Shown here: positions 41,378 to 51,996 of the stretch, in pieces
How the letters are laid out: every line of letters starts with the position of its first letter
Position numbering within the stretch: the stretch's first letter is position 1
Assembly: GCA_014155875.1 (NCBI GenBank)
Contig: JACEFZ010025058.1
Span: 3,266,001 to 3,330,000 of the forward strand
Direction: 5' to 3'
DNA: 64,000 nt
From: Cepaea nemoralis
Lineage: Eukaryota; Mollusca; Gastropoda; Stylommatophora; Helicidae
Position numbers and translations under genes: made by a program
The notes under the pieces: generated by a model
Told to the model about the DNA's origin: nothing
Databases searched by the model: none
What the model saw: the letters and a program-made list of their open reading frames with translations, nothing else

Positions 41378-42786
41378 GGGTACCTCAATGAAAGATGCCA
41401 TCTTTCATTCATGATGTATGTATATACTGGGGTAGTGTTAAATTCATGTCAGAGACTACCCTTTCCCTGTGTTATGCATGAAAATACATATATGGCATAG
41501 AAATATATACAAAAAATGTAAGTTGCATTGAAATGACAAATGAAGTACAACTTTTAACACAAATCAGGTTTCATCCCCCTGATGCCTGGTTACCTTCATT
41601 GCAATAATACCCAGTCAGATCAGTAGTACCAGCTTCTCGCATCTACCTCGCAGCAATTTGAAAAAAAAACGTAATAATATGGTTGTTTTGCAACAGCCAT
41701 CTAGCCAGACTGAAATACGACTTTGTTTGAGTCGTATTAAACAATCAAACTCTGACCTCATTTGGCCAGGAGCTTTTATGTTGGTTTGCAATGTTGGCAG
41801 CTCTATGTCATGCTTGGTGGACGCCTACCCGCTGTGTTAGCCGTTTGAGCAACAAAATGTCTATTTATACAATACACATTAATGAATATGTTTCAAATTA
41901 TGGCCCTTGGTGTAATTCATAAATGCACGGGAAGTAATTTTGACATTCAAGAAATTCAATAAATTACAATAATTATTTAATTTCTTAGCGTCATTGCTTG
42001 ACGTTTCTTCATATTAACGAGAAAAAGTCGGTAATATGAATACATTAATCAAGATATGATTCTAAGATTACACTAATCAAAATAAATAAGTACCCAATTG
42101 GTGTTTTATATTTTATAGATTCAAAAGGATTTTACAATCGTCATAAGTTTTTGAATATTTGTATATCGTCTGCTAATTTTGCTATACTTTTTAAATTACA
42201 CCGGAAATACACACGAAACTCAAAATTTAGTTGCTGTTACACTGTCTGAACACAAATGCTCCGGTTTTATTTTGTAACGGATAGTAAAATGTTCTCAAAG
42301 TTCGAGTCTGATGTTATAGTATCACAACTTTCGGATTATGATGGAATGTTCTTATTTCCGATGTGTTCATAACTTCTGGATAATGATCGACTGTTCTTAT
42401 TTCTGATGTTTTGGATTAAATTCGATGCAGAGGTGGTGTAGAAGTCACTGTTCAGTCCACATTTGCACATGTCGTTAAAATATCACGGTGAAGAAATTCA
42501 CACACAGCTGTCACTGTTAAATGGTAAAGTTCGCTTCTGGTAAGTGGTTAAGCGTCTGTGACACTGTTCTTGGTGTATATTTACAATTAATAATGTTCTC
42601 TTTCTAACACACACTACACAATTATAGTACACTCATTACATGGTTTAATTAAAATAAGTATATTATACATGTCGGTTTTTAACCGTATCACAATTTCAAT
42701 TATAGACCTTACACAGTAGGTGAATAGCAACAAAATTTCACTCATTGGTGGCTGTGTTGGTCTGAGTGTAATAGTACACAATGCAC
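41378..42786 (-). other. non-coding region between pol and the 3' LTR
   Basis: 1.4 kb of AT-rich sequence between the pol stop and the polypurine tract. No frame above about 67 codons, no env-like or membrane-spanning product. It may contain RNA packaging or export signals, but none is visible. Confidence 0.7.
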
Positions 42787-45700
42787 TCAGACATTGCTTA
42801 CTGGGTCGGTCGGACAACGGGACAAAAGATCGGCAATTGTATTGATTCTGCCGGGAATATGTCGAACTTCGAAACTGTAATTTTGAAGCTTCAAGGACCA
42901 GCGAGCAATCATATTATTGGATGGTACTCCGGCATTTATATACCGTAATGGACTGTTGTCAGTTTCGATGATAAAGTGACGTCCTAGAAGGTATCTGGAT
43001 AGCTTCGTCACACTTTCTACTAAGGCCAGTGCCTCTAATTGCGGAATGGACCATGCACGCTCTCGAGGCCTTAGTTTTCTTGATATGAAACAAATGGGAT
43101 GCAGGATGTTGTTGTATTTCTGCAACAGGACTGCCCCAATCGCAACGGAGCTAGCATCTGTTCTCAATCTGAAAGGTAAATGGATGTTGGGCAATTTAAG
43201 GATGAGATTATTTGAGTTCTTATCAGAAAAGTATGCCAAAACTTTATGAAATGCATTTCGTAGGCATTCATCGTGTACAACTTTTTCAGGCTTATCCTTA
43301 GTTAGTAAGTTAGAAAAAACCTCGGTCAGTTCTGAAAAATCAGGAATAAAATTCCTGTAATAGTTGATAAGTCCCAGCAAGCTGCGGACTTGTTTCTTAT
43401 TTGTTGGAAGTGACAGTTTTAGAATTTTGGAGACAATTTTGTTGTCTGTCATGACAAAGCCATTGGATATTCTGTACCCCAAAAATGATATCTCTTGGTA
43501 AGCCATGCTCACCTTTGAAGGCTTCACTGTCAGTCCGTGCTGTCTGATACGTTCTAGTGTTTGTTCTAGTGTCTTTATATGTTCCGTCATTGTCTCTGTA
43601 TGGACACAGATGTCGTCAATATAACAAATGATATTAGGAATGTCAGATAGGAGGAGTCGAGTCATGCGTACGAATGTGGCTGGGGCATTGACTAGCCCAA
43701 ATGGAAGTTTGCACCATTCGTACAGTCCCCAAGGCGTGGCGAAAGCTGTTAGATGTCTGCTGTCTTCATGTACAGCAATCTGCCAGTAACCTTTAGACAT
43801 GTCAAGCGTCGTAAAGAACTTAGCGTCTGTCAGTTCTGTCAGAAGATCGTCAGTGTTTGCCATTGGTTCAAGATCTAAAACAGTTATTTTGTTCAGTTTT
43901 CTGTGGTCGATGCAAAGTCGTATTGTGTTGTCCTTTTTACGTACAATGACCATGGGTGAAGAGAAGTCCGATAGGGATCGTCTGATGATGTAGTTTTTTT
44001 CTAAGTTGATGATTTCCTGATGTAGTTGTTCCTTGTAATGTAATGGTATGGTGTATGGTCTGCATCTTATGGGTGTGTTTGATGTGAGTGTGATGTGATG
44101 CTGTACTAATTCTGTTTGTCCTGGGTTGTCTGAAAAGATGGTGTTGTACTGTTGTATCAACTGTTTGCAACTGTTTGTCTCTGCTTGACTTAAGTTTGGA
44201 TTGATCTTGATCTCCTTCACGCAGTTTGTCGTGTCTAATGTAGGTGTTGGAATCTCGTCGCTAGAATCGTCATCTTCGTGATCTATTATCACGGTGCAAG
44301 CTGTCGTATCGTCTTGTTCGTTGTCTCTGTTGTTGTATGGTCTTAGCATATTTATGTGAAATATTTTGTGTTTGTCTTTTATTAGGATTTCGTAGTCCAC
44401 AGGTGAGATTTGTCTTGTCACTTTAAAAGGTCCCTGCCAAGAATCAGTCAGTAGCTGTCTGTCACTAGGTAGTAGTAGTAGAACGTCCTGTCCAGGTGTC
44501 AATGTTATAGTCCTGTTACCTTTGTCTGCGTACTGTCTGTAAGTAGCACCAGATAGTTTTAGTGCATTTTTAGCAATTTCACATGATTTAATAATCCTTT
44601 CACGCAATGATGTTACATACAAAAATGATGATATGGGTTTCAGTACTGGAGTAGAATCAGTTAACATTTGGTGATAAATTGTTAATGGGCCTCGTGGTTT
44701 GGCACCATAGATTAGTTCAAAAGGAGAGAAACCGGTACTAGAATGTGGTACCTCGCGATAAGCAAAAAGAACAGCTGGTAAGTATACATCCCAGTTATTG
44801 GGGTGATCTTGAGTTACTTTTGCAAGCATATGCTTCAGATCCCCATTAAGCTTTTCTATAATCCCGCTCGAGTGAGGATGATAGGGGCTATTGAAGACTT
44901 GCTTCACTCCTAACATTTTAGTGAAAGCTTGGGTGGATGCGGCAATAAACTGAGTGCCTCTATCAGACTGGATAGTATCTGGAAACCCAATTCGGGAGAA
45001 AATATGGAAGAACACTTCCATGATGTCATTGGCAGTAATGTTCTTTAGCGGAATAGCTTCTGGCCAGCGGCTACATTGATCAATAAAAGTTAGAATATAT
45101 TTATTCCCTCTAGTTGTTGTATGGCTAAGAGGGCCCACAATGTCAACTGATAATTTTTCAAAAGGTCGACTGGCTAAGTCAGTGACTTGTAACTTTGCCT
45201 GTGGGTGTTTACCTTTTTTTACTAGTTTCTGGCATGTATCACAACTTCTGCAATATGTTTTTATGTCATTGCAAAATTTTGGCCAATGAAACTGTGTCAA
45301 TAGTCTTGACCTGGTTTTAACATATGCCATATGACCTGCAAAAGGTATATCGTGAGCAAGATGTAAAGCTTGCTTGCGATAAGTAGTTGGCAACACAGTT
45401 TGCTTTGTTGTAATGTCACCTCTGGTGTAATACCTGGTGAGTATATCATTGTGTAAAGCAAAATGCCATTTCGCATTTTCGGTTACTCTTGCCTTTTTGC
45501 CGATCAGGTCAAAGTACTTTGACAGTGAAGGATCAGCTTTTTGAGCTGTTATGAATGTTTCCTTCATAGAGTCACTATGTGGTAATTCTGGGCTAAGCAT
45601 TTGTATAGCCTCAGTTTGGTTACTTTCATCTTGCACTCTAGCAGTAGCTCTTGTTACTGCGTTCACACACTCAATGACATCAGATGATGATGGAATGATA

Positions 45701-47208
45701 TCGTCAATGATGTGATGAGAACTTAGTGCTGCATTAGCTAACATACATTCAATAGGTGATATGACATTTTCAGTGATGACATTTGGTGGTGATGTGTTAT
45801 CATCAATACATAGTGATGTTATGTCATGGTTATGAGGTTTGTCATTCACCTCAGGTAAATTTCCTATGATTATATCGCACACTGGGTTTGTAAGTGCCGC
45901 GACCTTTACTTTCCCGGTGAAGAATGGTGTTTCAATGTATGCCCAAGCTAATGGATATTTTTCAATATTGCCTGAAAATGTTCTACATGTGATGTGTCTG
46001 CCTGTATAGTCTGTAGGCGTTATGAATGTTGTTTTCAGGCCAATAAGTGTACTTCCGGTGTCGCGAAGTACTGTAGCAAACTTGCCATTAACATACCCGT
46101 GATAGATGTCTAATCTGCCTTTTGAGTCTATTACCAAGTTAGCTTCCTCATTGGCAATAGGGATGGCGTGCCCGCATGTTAAGATACCATTTTCAAAAAA
46201 AGTATTACAGACAGTGCATTTGTTAGCACTAAATACATCACAAGCCTGTGCTGCATTTACAGGATGTTTTTCTGGGTTTTCGTCTTCTGACCCTGAGCTA
46301 TCGAACAAGGCGGCATTGGCTTTGTTGGTCATATGCCTGCCTCTACAATCCATGCGATGGTGCCCGTAAGCCTTGCAGAGAAAACATTTACGTAAACTTT
46401 TGAACGATTTACGTTCTCTGTCTTGTCTGTTTACCATATTTTGCAAGTATGTTTGGTACCCTGGGTTTTTATCGCACATCTCGTTCAAATGGTGAGAAAA
46501 TTTGCAGTGAATGCAATGTCTAAATTTCTCAGAGGTAGGCCTGTTTGGTTTTTGCCTACTATAGTTTTTATCATAGTTGGCCGCTGCTACCCAGTTACTG
46601 TCAGTAGCTTCAGTGGCAAAGCACTGTTTATTGGCCGTATAATAGGCCGACCCACGTCTTTCCATTTCTTCCACACTTGTGCATTCATTCTCCTGTAAGA
46701 ACTTAGAAAAAGATGATGGGATAGAAGAAATGATTTTATCTCGAATGATGAGATCTTCTAATCTATCATAACTTTTGTTAATTTTGGCAGCTGAAGTCCA
46801 TTTGCTGAAAACATCTCGGACTAAACAGAGGTAGTCAGAGAACGTTTGAGTTGATTTTGGACTCAATTTACTGAATTGTTCTCTGTAACCTGCCTCGTCT
46901 AACATGAAATGTGCCATTATCTTAGATTTAATATAATGGTACTCTTTTCTGAGGTCTTTGGGGATGGTTTCAATGACTTTAAGAGGTTCCCCAGATAGAC
47001 TCCTCATGTATAGAATATTCCATTCAGAAAGTGGAACTTGGTAATGTTCCATTAAAGTCTCAAAATTTTGGGTAAAGGCTGCTATGCAGTCACCCGAGGT
47101 ATAGTTACGTACGATACCTTGATACTTCTTATACTGGTTTTCTTTTTCCAGTCTTTCAGATTTCTTTGACTCTTTATTCATTGCAGTCTCAGTGTCAAGT
47201 TGTTTCAT
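42787..47208 (-). CDS. Gag-Pol polyprotein, order Gag-PR-IN-RT-RNase H
   Basis: A single intact frame of 1,473 residues from the first ATG (47206-47208). Gag is residues 1 to about 230, with a charged, coiled-coil-like N terminus, then two CCHC zinc knuckles: C232-x2-C235-x4-H240-x4-C245 and C275-x2-C278-x4-H283-x4-C288. The aspartic protease has DTG at 383-385. Integrase has an HHCC finger (about 616-659), the triad D689, D749, E785 with 35 residues between the last two, and the GPY/F module WQGPF at 924-928. RT follows, with D1136 (LDMSKGYW) and YIDD at 1196-1199. RNase H has D1351, E1392, D1417 and D1460. No stop or frameshift separates gag from pol, so both would be made as one chain. No chromodomain is visible. 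Confidence 0.96.
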   Translation of the reverse strand: MKQLDTETAMNKESKKSERLEKENQYKKYQGIVRNYTSGDCIAAFTQNFETLMEHYQVPLSEWNILYMRSLSGEPLKVIETIPKDLRKEYHYIKSKIMAHFMLDEAGYREQFSKLSPKSTQTFSDYLCLVRDVFSKWTSAAKINKSYDRLEDLIIRDKIISSIPSSFSKFLQENECTSVEEMERRGSAYYTANKQCFATEATDSNWVAAANYDKNYSRQKPNRPTSEKFRHCIHCKFSHHLNEMCDKNPGYQTYLQNMVNRQDRERKSFKSLRKCFLCKAYGHHRMDCRGRHMTNKANAALFDSSGSEDENPEKHPVNAAQACDVFSANKCTVCNTFFENGILTCGHAIPIANEEANLVIDSKGRLDIYHGYVNGKFATVLRDTGSTLIGLKTTFITPTDYTGRHITCRTFSGNIEKYPLAWAYIETPFFTGKVKVAALTNPVCDIIIGNLPEVNDKPHNHDITSLCIDDNTSPPNVITENVISPIECMLANAALSSHHIIDDIIPSSSDVIECVNAVTRATARVQDESNQTEAIQMLSPELPHSDSMKETFITAQKADPSLSKYFDLIGKKARVTENAKWHFALHNDILTRYYTRGDITTKQTVLPTTYRKQALHLAHDIPFAGHMAYVKTRSRLLTQFHWPKFCNDIKTYCRSCDTCQKLVKKGKHPQAKLQVTDLASRPFEKLSVDIVGPLSHTTTRGNKYILTFIDQCSRWPEAIPLKNITANDIMEVFFHIFSRIGFPDTIQSDRGTQFIAASTQAFTKMLGVKQVFNSPYHPHSSGIIEKLNGDLKHMLAKVTQDHPNNWDVYLPAVLFAYREVPHSSTGFSPFELIYGAKPRGPLTIYHQMLTDSTPVLKPISSFLYVTSLRERIIKSCEIAKNALKLSGATYRQYADKGNRTITLTPGQDVLLLLPSDRQLLTDSWQGPFKVTRQISPVDYEILIKDKHKIFHINMLRPYNNRDNEQDDTTACTVIIDHEDDDSSDEIPTPTLDTTNCVKEIKINPNLSQAETNSCKQLIQQYNTIFSDNPGQTELVQHHITLTSNTPIRCRPYTIPLHYKEQLHQEIINLEKNYIIRRSLSDFSSPMVIVRKKDNTIRLCIDHRKLNKITVLDLEPMANTDDLLTELTDAKFFTTLDMSKGYWQIAVHEDSRHLTAFATPWGLYEWCKLPFGLVNAPATFVRMTRLLLSDIPNIICYIDDICVHTETMTEHIKTLEQTLERIRQHGLTVKPSKVSMAYQEISFLGYRISNGFVMTDNKIVSKILKLSLPTNKKQVRSLLGLINYYRNFIPDFSELTEVFSNLLTKDKPEKVVHDECLRNAFHKVLAYFSDKNSNNLILKLPNIHLPFRLRTDASSVAIGAVLLQKYNNILHPICFISRKLRPRERAWSIPQLEALALVESVTKLSRYLLGRHFIIETDNSPLRYINAGVPSNNMIARWSLKLQNYSFEVRHIPGRINTIADLLSRCPTDPVSNV

Positions 47209-47877
47209 TTTCAACTGTAATTCTAGTTCTTCTCTCTTACTCTGAGCTGCTATTTCTGCTTTCTTAAGTTCACTGTCTATCTCAGCTTGCTTTAATGCTG
47301 TTTCCGCCTCTATTTGTTGGTGTGTGTCTGCAAGTCACTAAGTGTTGATTAGGTTTGGATGGCGTCGAGTATAATTGTATGTCGTAAGTTTGTCGTCAAC
47401 AGTGTTTTTCTCAACAGAAGTGACACTCTTTCCAAAACTCTTTGCGTTCCACAAACTCAATGCACAAAAACAATCTATCTGTATCTGAACACTCAATAAC
47501 ATTGATGACACATCACTTACATCAAGATGACACTCAGTAAGGACATAGACATCAAGTTTACAAGATGGCGACAAGGTCAAAATGGCGACAAAATCACAAT
47601 GTCGACAAGGTCAAACGGTGACAAATTTCACAAATCACAAATGTTTTACACGTTTACAGGATCAAACAATATGTACTGCACATTTACTAATGGTTTTAAA
47701 CATATTTAAACAATGTAGTAATGGATCACACTGAGACTTTTCCGATCACATTTACATCACTATAACCTTGACAAATTTTACAAGTTCAAGAATTATAGTT
47801 TTAAATAACAAAGACGAGCAACACACGTCTACATATATTAGGTTCTTAAACAGGGACGAGCAACCCACGTCCACACA
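47209..47877 (-). other. 5' leader of the Gmr1-like element
   Basis: Between the 5' LTR and the gag ATG. In the gag frame the 42 codons before the ATG are open and encode a charged helix-like segment (AEIDSELKKAEIAAQSKREE), preceded by tandem stops TAG TGA at 47335-47340. Before those the same frame is open again for about 80 codons with no known motif. The primer-binding site would start just inside 47877 (TGTGTGGACGTGGGTTGC on the minus strand), but I cannot match it to a tRNA. A similar segment (GTAGACGTGTGTTGCTCGTC) repeats about 45 bp downstream. Confidence 0.7.
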
Positions 47878-48344
47878 TGTCAGGATCTTATAATTGGCTC
47901 GTTAGCTAACACGTGTGAGACAGTACAAGTATAACGTGATTCAACGTAAGACACAACGACATAACGTTCTATGGATTTATTGCCACATTAAATACAGAAC
48001 GATAATTACAACAATCTACAATATATAACTCACGACGCTCACAACCACAATACAGCTCATAGGTCTGACGCTCAAGATATCAGTCGTTCGGCTTTCAACC
48101 ACAGAGATCCACACAAACGCCTTGCTTTCATCACACATGTCCTTCCAGTCTCCGGTCCCAGCTCGGTCTGACGTTAGCACGCCAACTGATCACTGCCTCT
48201 AGTGGTGTCACGTGGCCTGCGTGCGTCTGTCGTCAGCCTGACCGCTGGTCGCGTGTCAGGTAACAATCTTGCCAGCCGACAATTCTTGTCCGCCGGGTGT
48301 CGTAACGATGTTGCTGCATAGCTATACAATGTTAGGCTCTGACA
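47878..48344 (-). repeat. 5' LTR of the Gmr1-like element
   Basis: 467 bp, the partner of 40903-41369 with three mismatches by eye. It contains the promoter-like TATATA (plus about 48021-48031) and AATAAA (plus 47976-47981). Confidence 0.96.
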
Positions 48345-48349
48345 ATTAT
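48345..48349. repeat. target-site duplication ATTAT (right)
   Basis: Matches 40898-40902. Confidence 0.93.
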
Positions 48350-50461
48350 GGTTAATAAATGATACACAAGGCAAAATACAGACGAGTAGTAATGTATGAA
48401 CGTTACGGGTATTAAATGTGGCCTCGAAGCCACCGAAAGCTGCTTATATGCAGCCATGTGACACCACGCGGGAGATAACAAAATCGAAGCCTCATTGTCA
48501 ATGTGGCTTCGGAAGGGCAACACCTCTTTGTTTGTTTCAAGAGACATAAGTCGTGATTAATTACTCGATAGGTGTTTTGCAATGTTACCGCCCTTTTTTA
48601 ATCTAAAAGTTGAATTAGGAACATGGCAGAAATAAGTGGTTGTAGTCGACAGGGTTTAAACACTATCATCATTTACATGTTTAAGGGTTCCTTAAACTAC
48701 GCATATTTGAGGTTCCGATCGTCAGACGATCTAGTTTTCCCCCCGCTTAGTTATAGTTTGTAAAGCGACAGATTGTTAATTAATATGGTGGACATTGTTG
48801 GTTATAGTGGACGGGGGCTTAAACACCATCATAATTCACAGATTTAGGGGTTCCCTTGACAATTTCGTCATTATTTGGAGGTGACAGGTTGGAATATTGT
48901 TCCACACTTTTCCTTTCTTAAGGGGCTTATCACTAAGGAATAGGTACTACGTCTGGTGGACTTTGGAATTTGTACACGACTACGTAATTAAGATGACTCG
49001 CTTCATAATATGATCACATGGTTAAGGGGTACAGCAGTTCAAAGGGGAGTTACAGTCTGTAAGATGGTCGCATTGCTATATGTACGTGGTAATTAGTAGA
49101 CTTTGGTTATAGGTTCGAATCTCGGTCGGTGACTACAGCTTGCAATGCCTAGGTTATCCAGTGCGTCCTCGTGTCTCTACTTCCATCTTCTCACTTCTAT
49201 GACACCAAACAATACTATATGTGTTTATGTATGAACTGTGTTAGTTAGCTCAAATGGTTCCCCGTTTGATGTGACTATATGGGTAATGTGGTTGGTATAA
49301 CACCGCTCTTCTTACCGTTGTCGCGGAACCACTGTAGGTTAACGATAAGATAATAAACTAACAGAGACAGCCTGTTTTCACAGCTGCAACTGTTTGTTAC
49401 TAGTACAGAAACATTTACGTCGGATCAAGGGAACCACCAGTCCTTGAAAAGTCCCTAGGAAACGGGAAATGTCGGCTGTTTTGGTGAATAGCGAGATGAA
49501 GGGACAGAAGGTTGATTTAGTTGTAGGAAGGGGAGACGAAAAATTCCTGTGAAGTTAGGGACGGATTGTCTGCCCCTGAGAACACATGTTGTTGACAGGA
49601 GAATGACGTCACTCGGACAATCTCCGACTGCAGAAAACATAAATTCTTTCGCCACCAGTGTGAAGAATGGAATGGGACTAGACAGAAGTGATAGCTGGCT
49701 CGGTTCTAGTGTTGAATAGAATCACATGTGTTATGTATCAATTAACAAGTGTCTTTTATAGCAAATTGTGAATTCGATTCCGGATTGAGCCAGGATTACA
49801 TAAGGTATTTGCGGGATAGCATCTAGCTGTAAATAATGTGGAATAGCTTAGTGATAGAGTTTAGAACTCTATCATAGTGTTGTTTCGTTGTGGTTAGGTA
49901 GTCAAGGAGTATCGGTGACAGTAGGCAATCGAACTGTTAAAATTAACTAGTGTGAGAAGTCAAGTAGCTCAACTGGTTGGGAATAGTGAAATGGGATGAT
50001 GTGTAAAGAGATTGAAGATGGTTGGGGGATAGGGAGAATGTCCAATGGTGGGATCTTTCAGTGGGGTCTACTGGGGTTCTACACTTTACATTTTGCTCTG
50101 TTCTTGTCTTACCCTACCTCAGACCGAGGTGATGAGCTCCTCTGCCCATGACAGAGTTGGTTCACTGTCATGTTTCTGAGTGAAGCCATCGGCCTACACT
50201 AATCTAATAGGGGTCAGGGACAGGTTGCTCTCACCGAGTGTGTTGTCTCTTTTTCACAGGTTCCCTCAGGTTGTAATGAAAGAAAGCTGAAACATCACAT
50301 TTTACTATTATGGAGAAATTAGTGCAAGAAGATCTAATCAGCGGCTTTTGCACTGGGCCCATGAGACAAAGGGTCGGAAAGAACATGGCTCGGTTGAGCT
50401 GGAACATATAAGTTTTTTCGGCAGATGACTTCTTAGTGATAGGGATCACGGAAGTTGAGAG
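48350..50461. other. no confident gene; scattered tRNA-like motifs
   Basis: No coding signal. Short motifs resemble pol III boxes: GGTTCGAATCTCGG near 49111, TTAGCTCAAATGGTTC near 49246, ATTCGATTCCGG near 49774 and TAGCTCAACTGGTTGGG near 49966. None sits in a foldable tRNA, so decayed tRNA-derived SINEs are the likeliest source. Confidence 0.35.
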
Positions 50462-50620
50462 GTATTGTTTTTCCACACCACATGGGAAAAGACCAATAGG
50501 TATTATTTCCCACACGACATGTGAAAAGACCAAGAGATACTGTTTTTCCACATCACATGGGAACAGGACAATAGTATTTATTTTTCCCACAACACATGGG
50601 AAAAGAACATTAGGAACTGT
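50462..50620. repeat. 38 bp minisatellite, 4 copies
   Basis: Four diverged units of 37 to 40 bp around the core CCACACCACATGGGAAAAGA, starting near 50462, 50500, 50537 and 50575. Confidence 0.88.
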
Positions 50621-51279
50621 TTAGGAAGTTATTAGATTCCTGTGAGACTATAAACAATAACAGTGTTCTTGTGAACAGTAGAAACTTTAGAAAGGAATTA
50701 CATTTATTTCAAGGAACAGTATTTTCGTGTCCTCACTAGGCAAGGATGTTATAAGTCTCAGAACAATAGGGACATGTAATAACGGTGTGTGATCCATGCA
50801 GGATCAGTGTCATACTGTGACTAGGTATTTGAGTGAACAAACAGCCACCGGAGGAAGTCTACATAGCAGGAGGGACACATCAATTGGTGAGGTTGTCGTG
50901 GACTGAATGATGATGTGGTGTGATCCTTTCCGGGATGATCGGGCTGGGCTCTTAAGCTGTTCGGTCTGAGTCTGCAGACACACTAGAGTATACGACATAC
51001 ATTCTACACATACACTTCTCACATACTTACACTTTTCTTTATTAAATTAATTGGTTATTAATTTTTTTAGAAGCTGGAGTTGTTGAGTATGTTGTTTTGG
51101 GGAAGTGTGAGAGGGGGCATGATCCAGTGGTGAGTGAGAGAGTAAGGGGTATCCAGGGACTGAGGGAGTGTTGTGGACGGAATCTGGTGGATTCTCCAGA
51201 ATAATGATATGGGGTTAAATATAATGTGGGTGTTGATTCCCCTCACTCCAGGGACGACACTAAAGGTAATCCACGACAA
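50621..51279. other. no recognisable feature
   Basis: No gene or repeat family recognised up to the Penelope-like element. Confidence 0.45.
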
Positions 51280-51282
51280 ATA

Positions 51283-51403
51283 GATTGCACGATTTATTGC
51301 CTGGCATATTTCGCTGCATCTCGTCAGGTTCATACTGCAGAAATCACACAACTTACGTGAATTACTAGATAAATCCTTCAAGTTGAAATATACACATATT
51401 CGC
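51283..51403 (+). repeat. inverted copy of the Penelope 5' coding end (distal)
   Basis: Nearly identical to the reverse complement of 53755-53876: one clear mismatch (TTC versus TAC near 51333) plus a small indel near 51285 and end differences. Confidence 0.92.
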
Positions 51404-51420
51404 ACAGTAATGTCAATTAT

Positions 51421-51996
51421 CTACCACGGTAATTTTAAGCTGACTAACATGTCTTTCTGTTTGCACAATTCTGGCTTGCGTTGATTGATCATAATTGCTT
51501 CTGCAAATTTTAACTAGCGAGTATTTTGTGTGTTAAACAACACGCGAATGGCAGTGTCTCTGTCAATCACATGGCCGCTCTCGACAATGTGCATACCAAT
51601 TGAAGACGCCAGGAGCTTCCGGTGTGTCGGCCCCATGGGGCTAGCATCTCCTGTGTGTTGTATCTTGTTGACCCATTGAGGTATGTGTTCTGACACTCGT
51701 TTGTTAAGTTGTCTCTCTGTTCTACCAATGTAGATGGCCTGGCATCTACATGTGAATTGGTAAATACAATTGTTTGTGGCGTACAGAGGAACATGCACTT
51801 TGACTGCTGGTGTAGGAATCGGTACGGTTTTATATCTAATGACTGGAGTTGCACAGAATGTTCGGCCTACTGTTGTAGTAAACCGGTCTTGTAGACGTTG
51901 CATTACGTCATCCCCTCGAAAGGTTAGCTGGATGAATACCTTGAGTTTAGGGACTGTAATTAAGTCTGGTTTTGGTTTGATCTGTTGGCAGTCAAT
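51421..51996 (-). pseudogene. Penelope-like GIY-YIG endonuclease domain
   Basis: The C-terminal domain of the Penelope polyprotein, which nicks the target DNA. The frame starts after the RTE-A insertion with KPKPDLITVPKLKVFIQLTF near 51975, has the linker FRGDDVMQRL, and then the nuclease core: IYQFTCRCQAIYIGRTERQL near 51770 (the GIY part reads IYQ, the YIG part is intact) and NKRVSEH. GMHIVESGHVID follows. An in-frame stop (TAG) at 51514 precedes LKFAEAIMINQRKPELC and the natural end at 51421-51423. The reading frame relative to the RT part is offset by one base across the insertion. Confidence 0.85.

Larger units (their letters stand above)
40903..48344 (-). mobile_element. Gmr1-like Ty3/gypsy LTR retrotransposon, complete, 7,442 bp
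   Basis: A complete element on the minus strand: 5' LTR (47878-48344), leader (47209-47877), one gag-pol frame (42787-47208), a 1.4 kb untranslated stretch (41378-42786), polypurine tract and 3' LTR (40903-41369). The LTRs start TGTCAG and end CTGACA and differ at 3 of 467 positions. The site duplication ATTAT is perfect. The domain order PR-IN-RT-RNase H is that of Gmr1 (first described in Atlantic cod) and of copia, not the usual Ty3/gypsy order, whereas the GPY/F motif in integrase and the RT sequence are of Ty3/gypsy type. There is no env-like frame. All catalytic residues are present, so the insertion is recent and the copy may be active. Confidence 0.95.

Noticed and set aside
43937..44170. 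Alternative 77-codon frame inside the gag-pol region
   Set aside because: A shadow of the long gag-pol frame; other short frames within 42787-47208 on both strands are likewise shadows.
40903..48344. Copia (Ty1) assignment based on integrase before RT
   Set aside because: The GPY/F module, the YIDD RT and RNase H of Ty3 type, and the 5 bp duplication fit the Gmr1-like Ty3/gypsy group better.
49080..49990. tRNA genes or SINEs from isolated A-box and B-box-like motifs
   Set aside because: The motifs are not spaced as in tRNA and no cloverleaf could be drawn; mentioned only as possible decayed SINEs.
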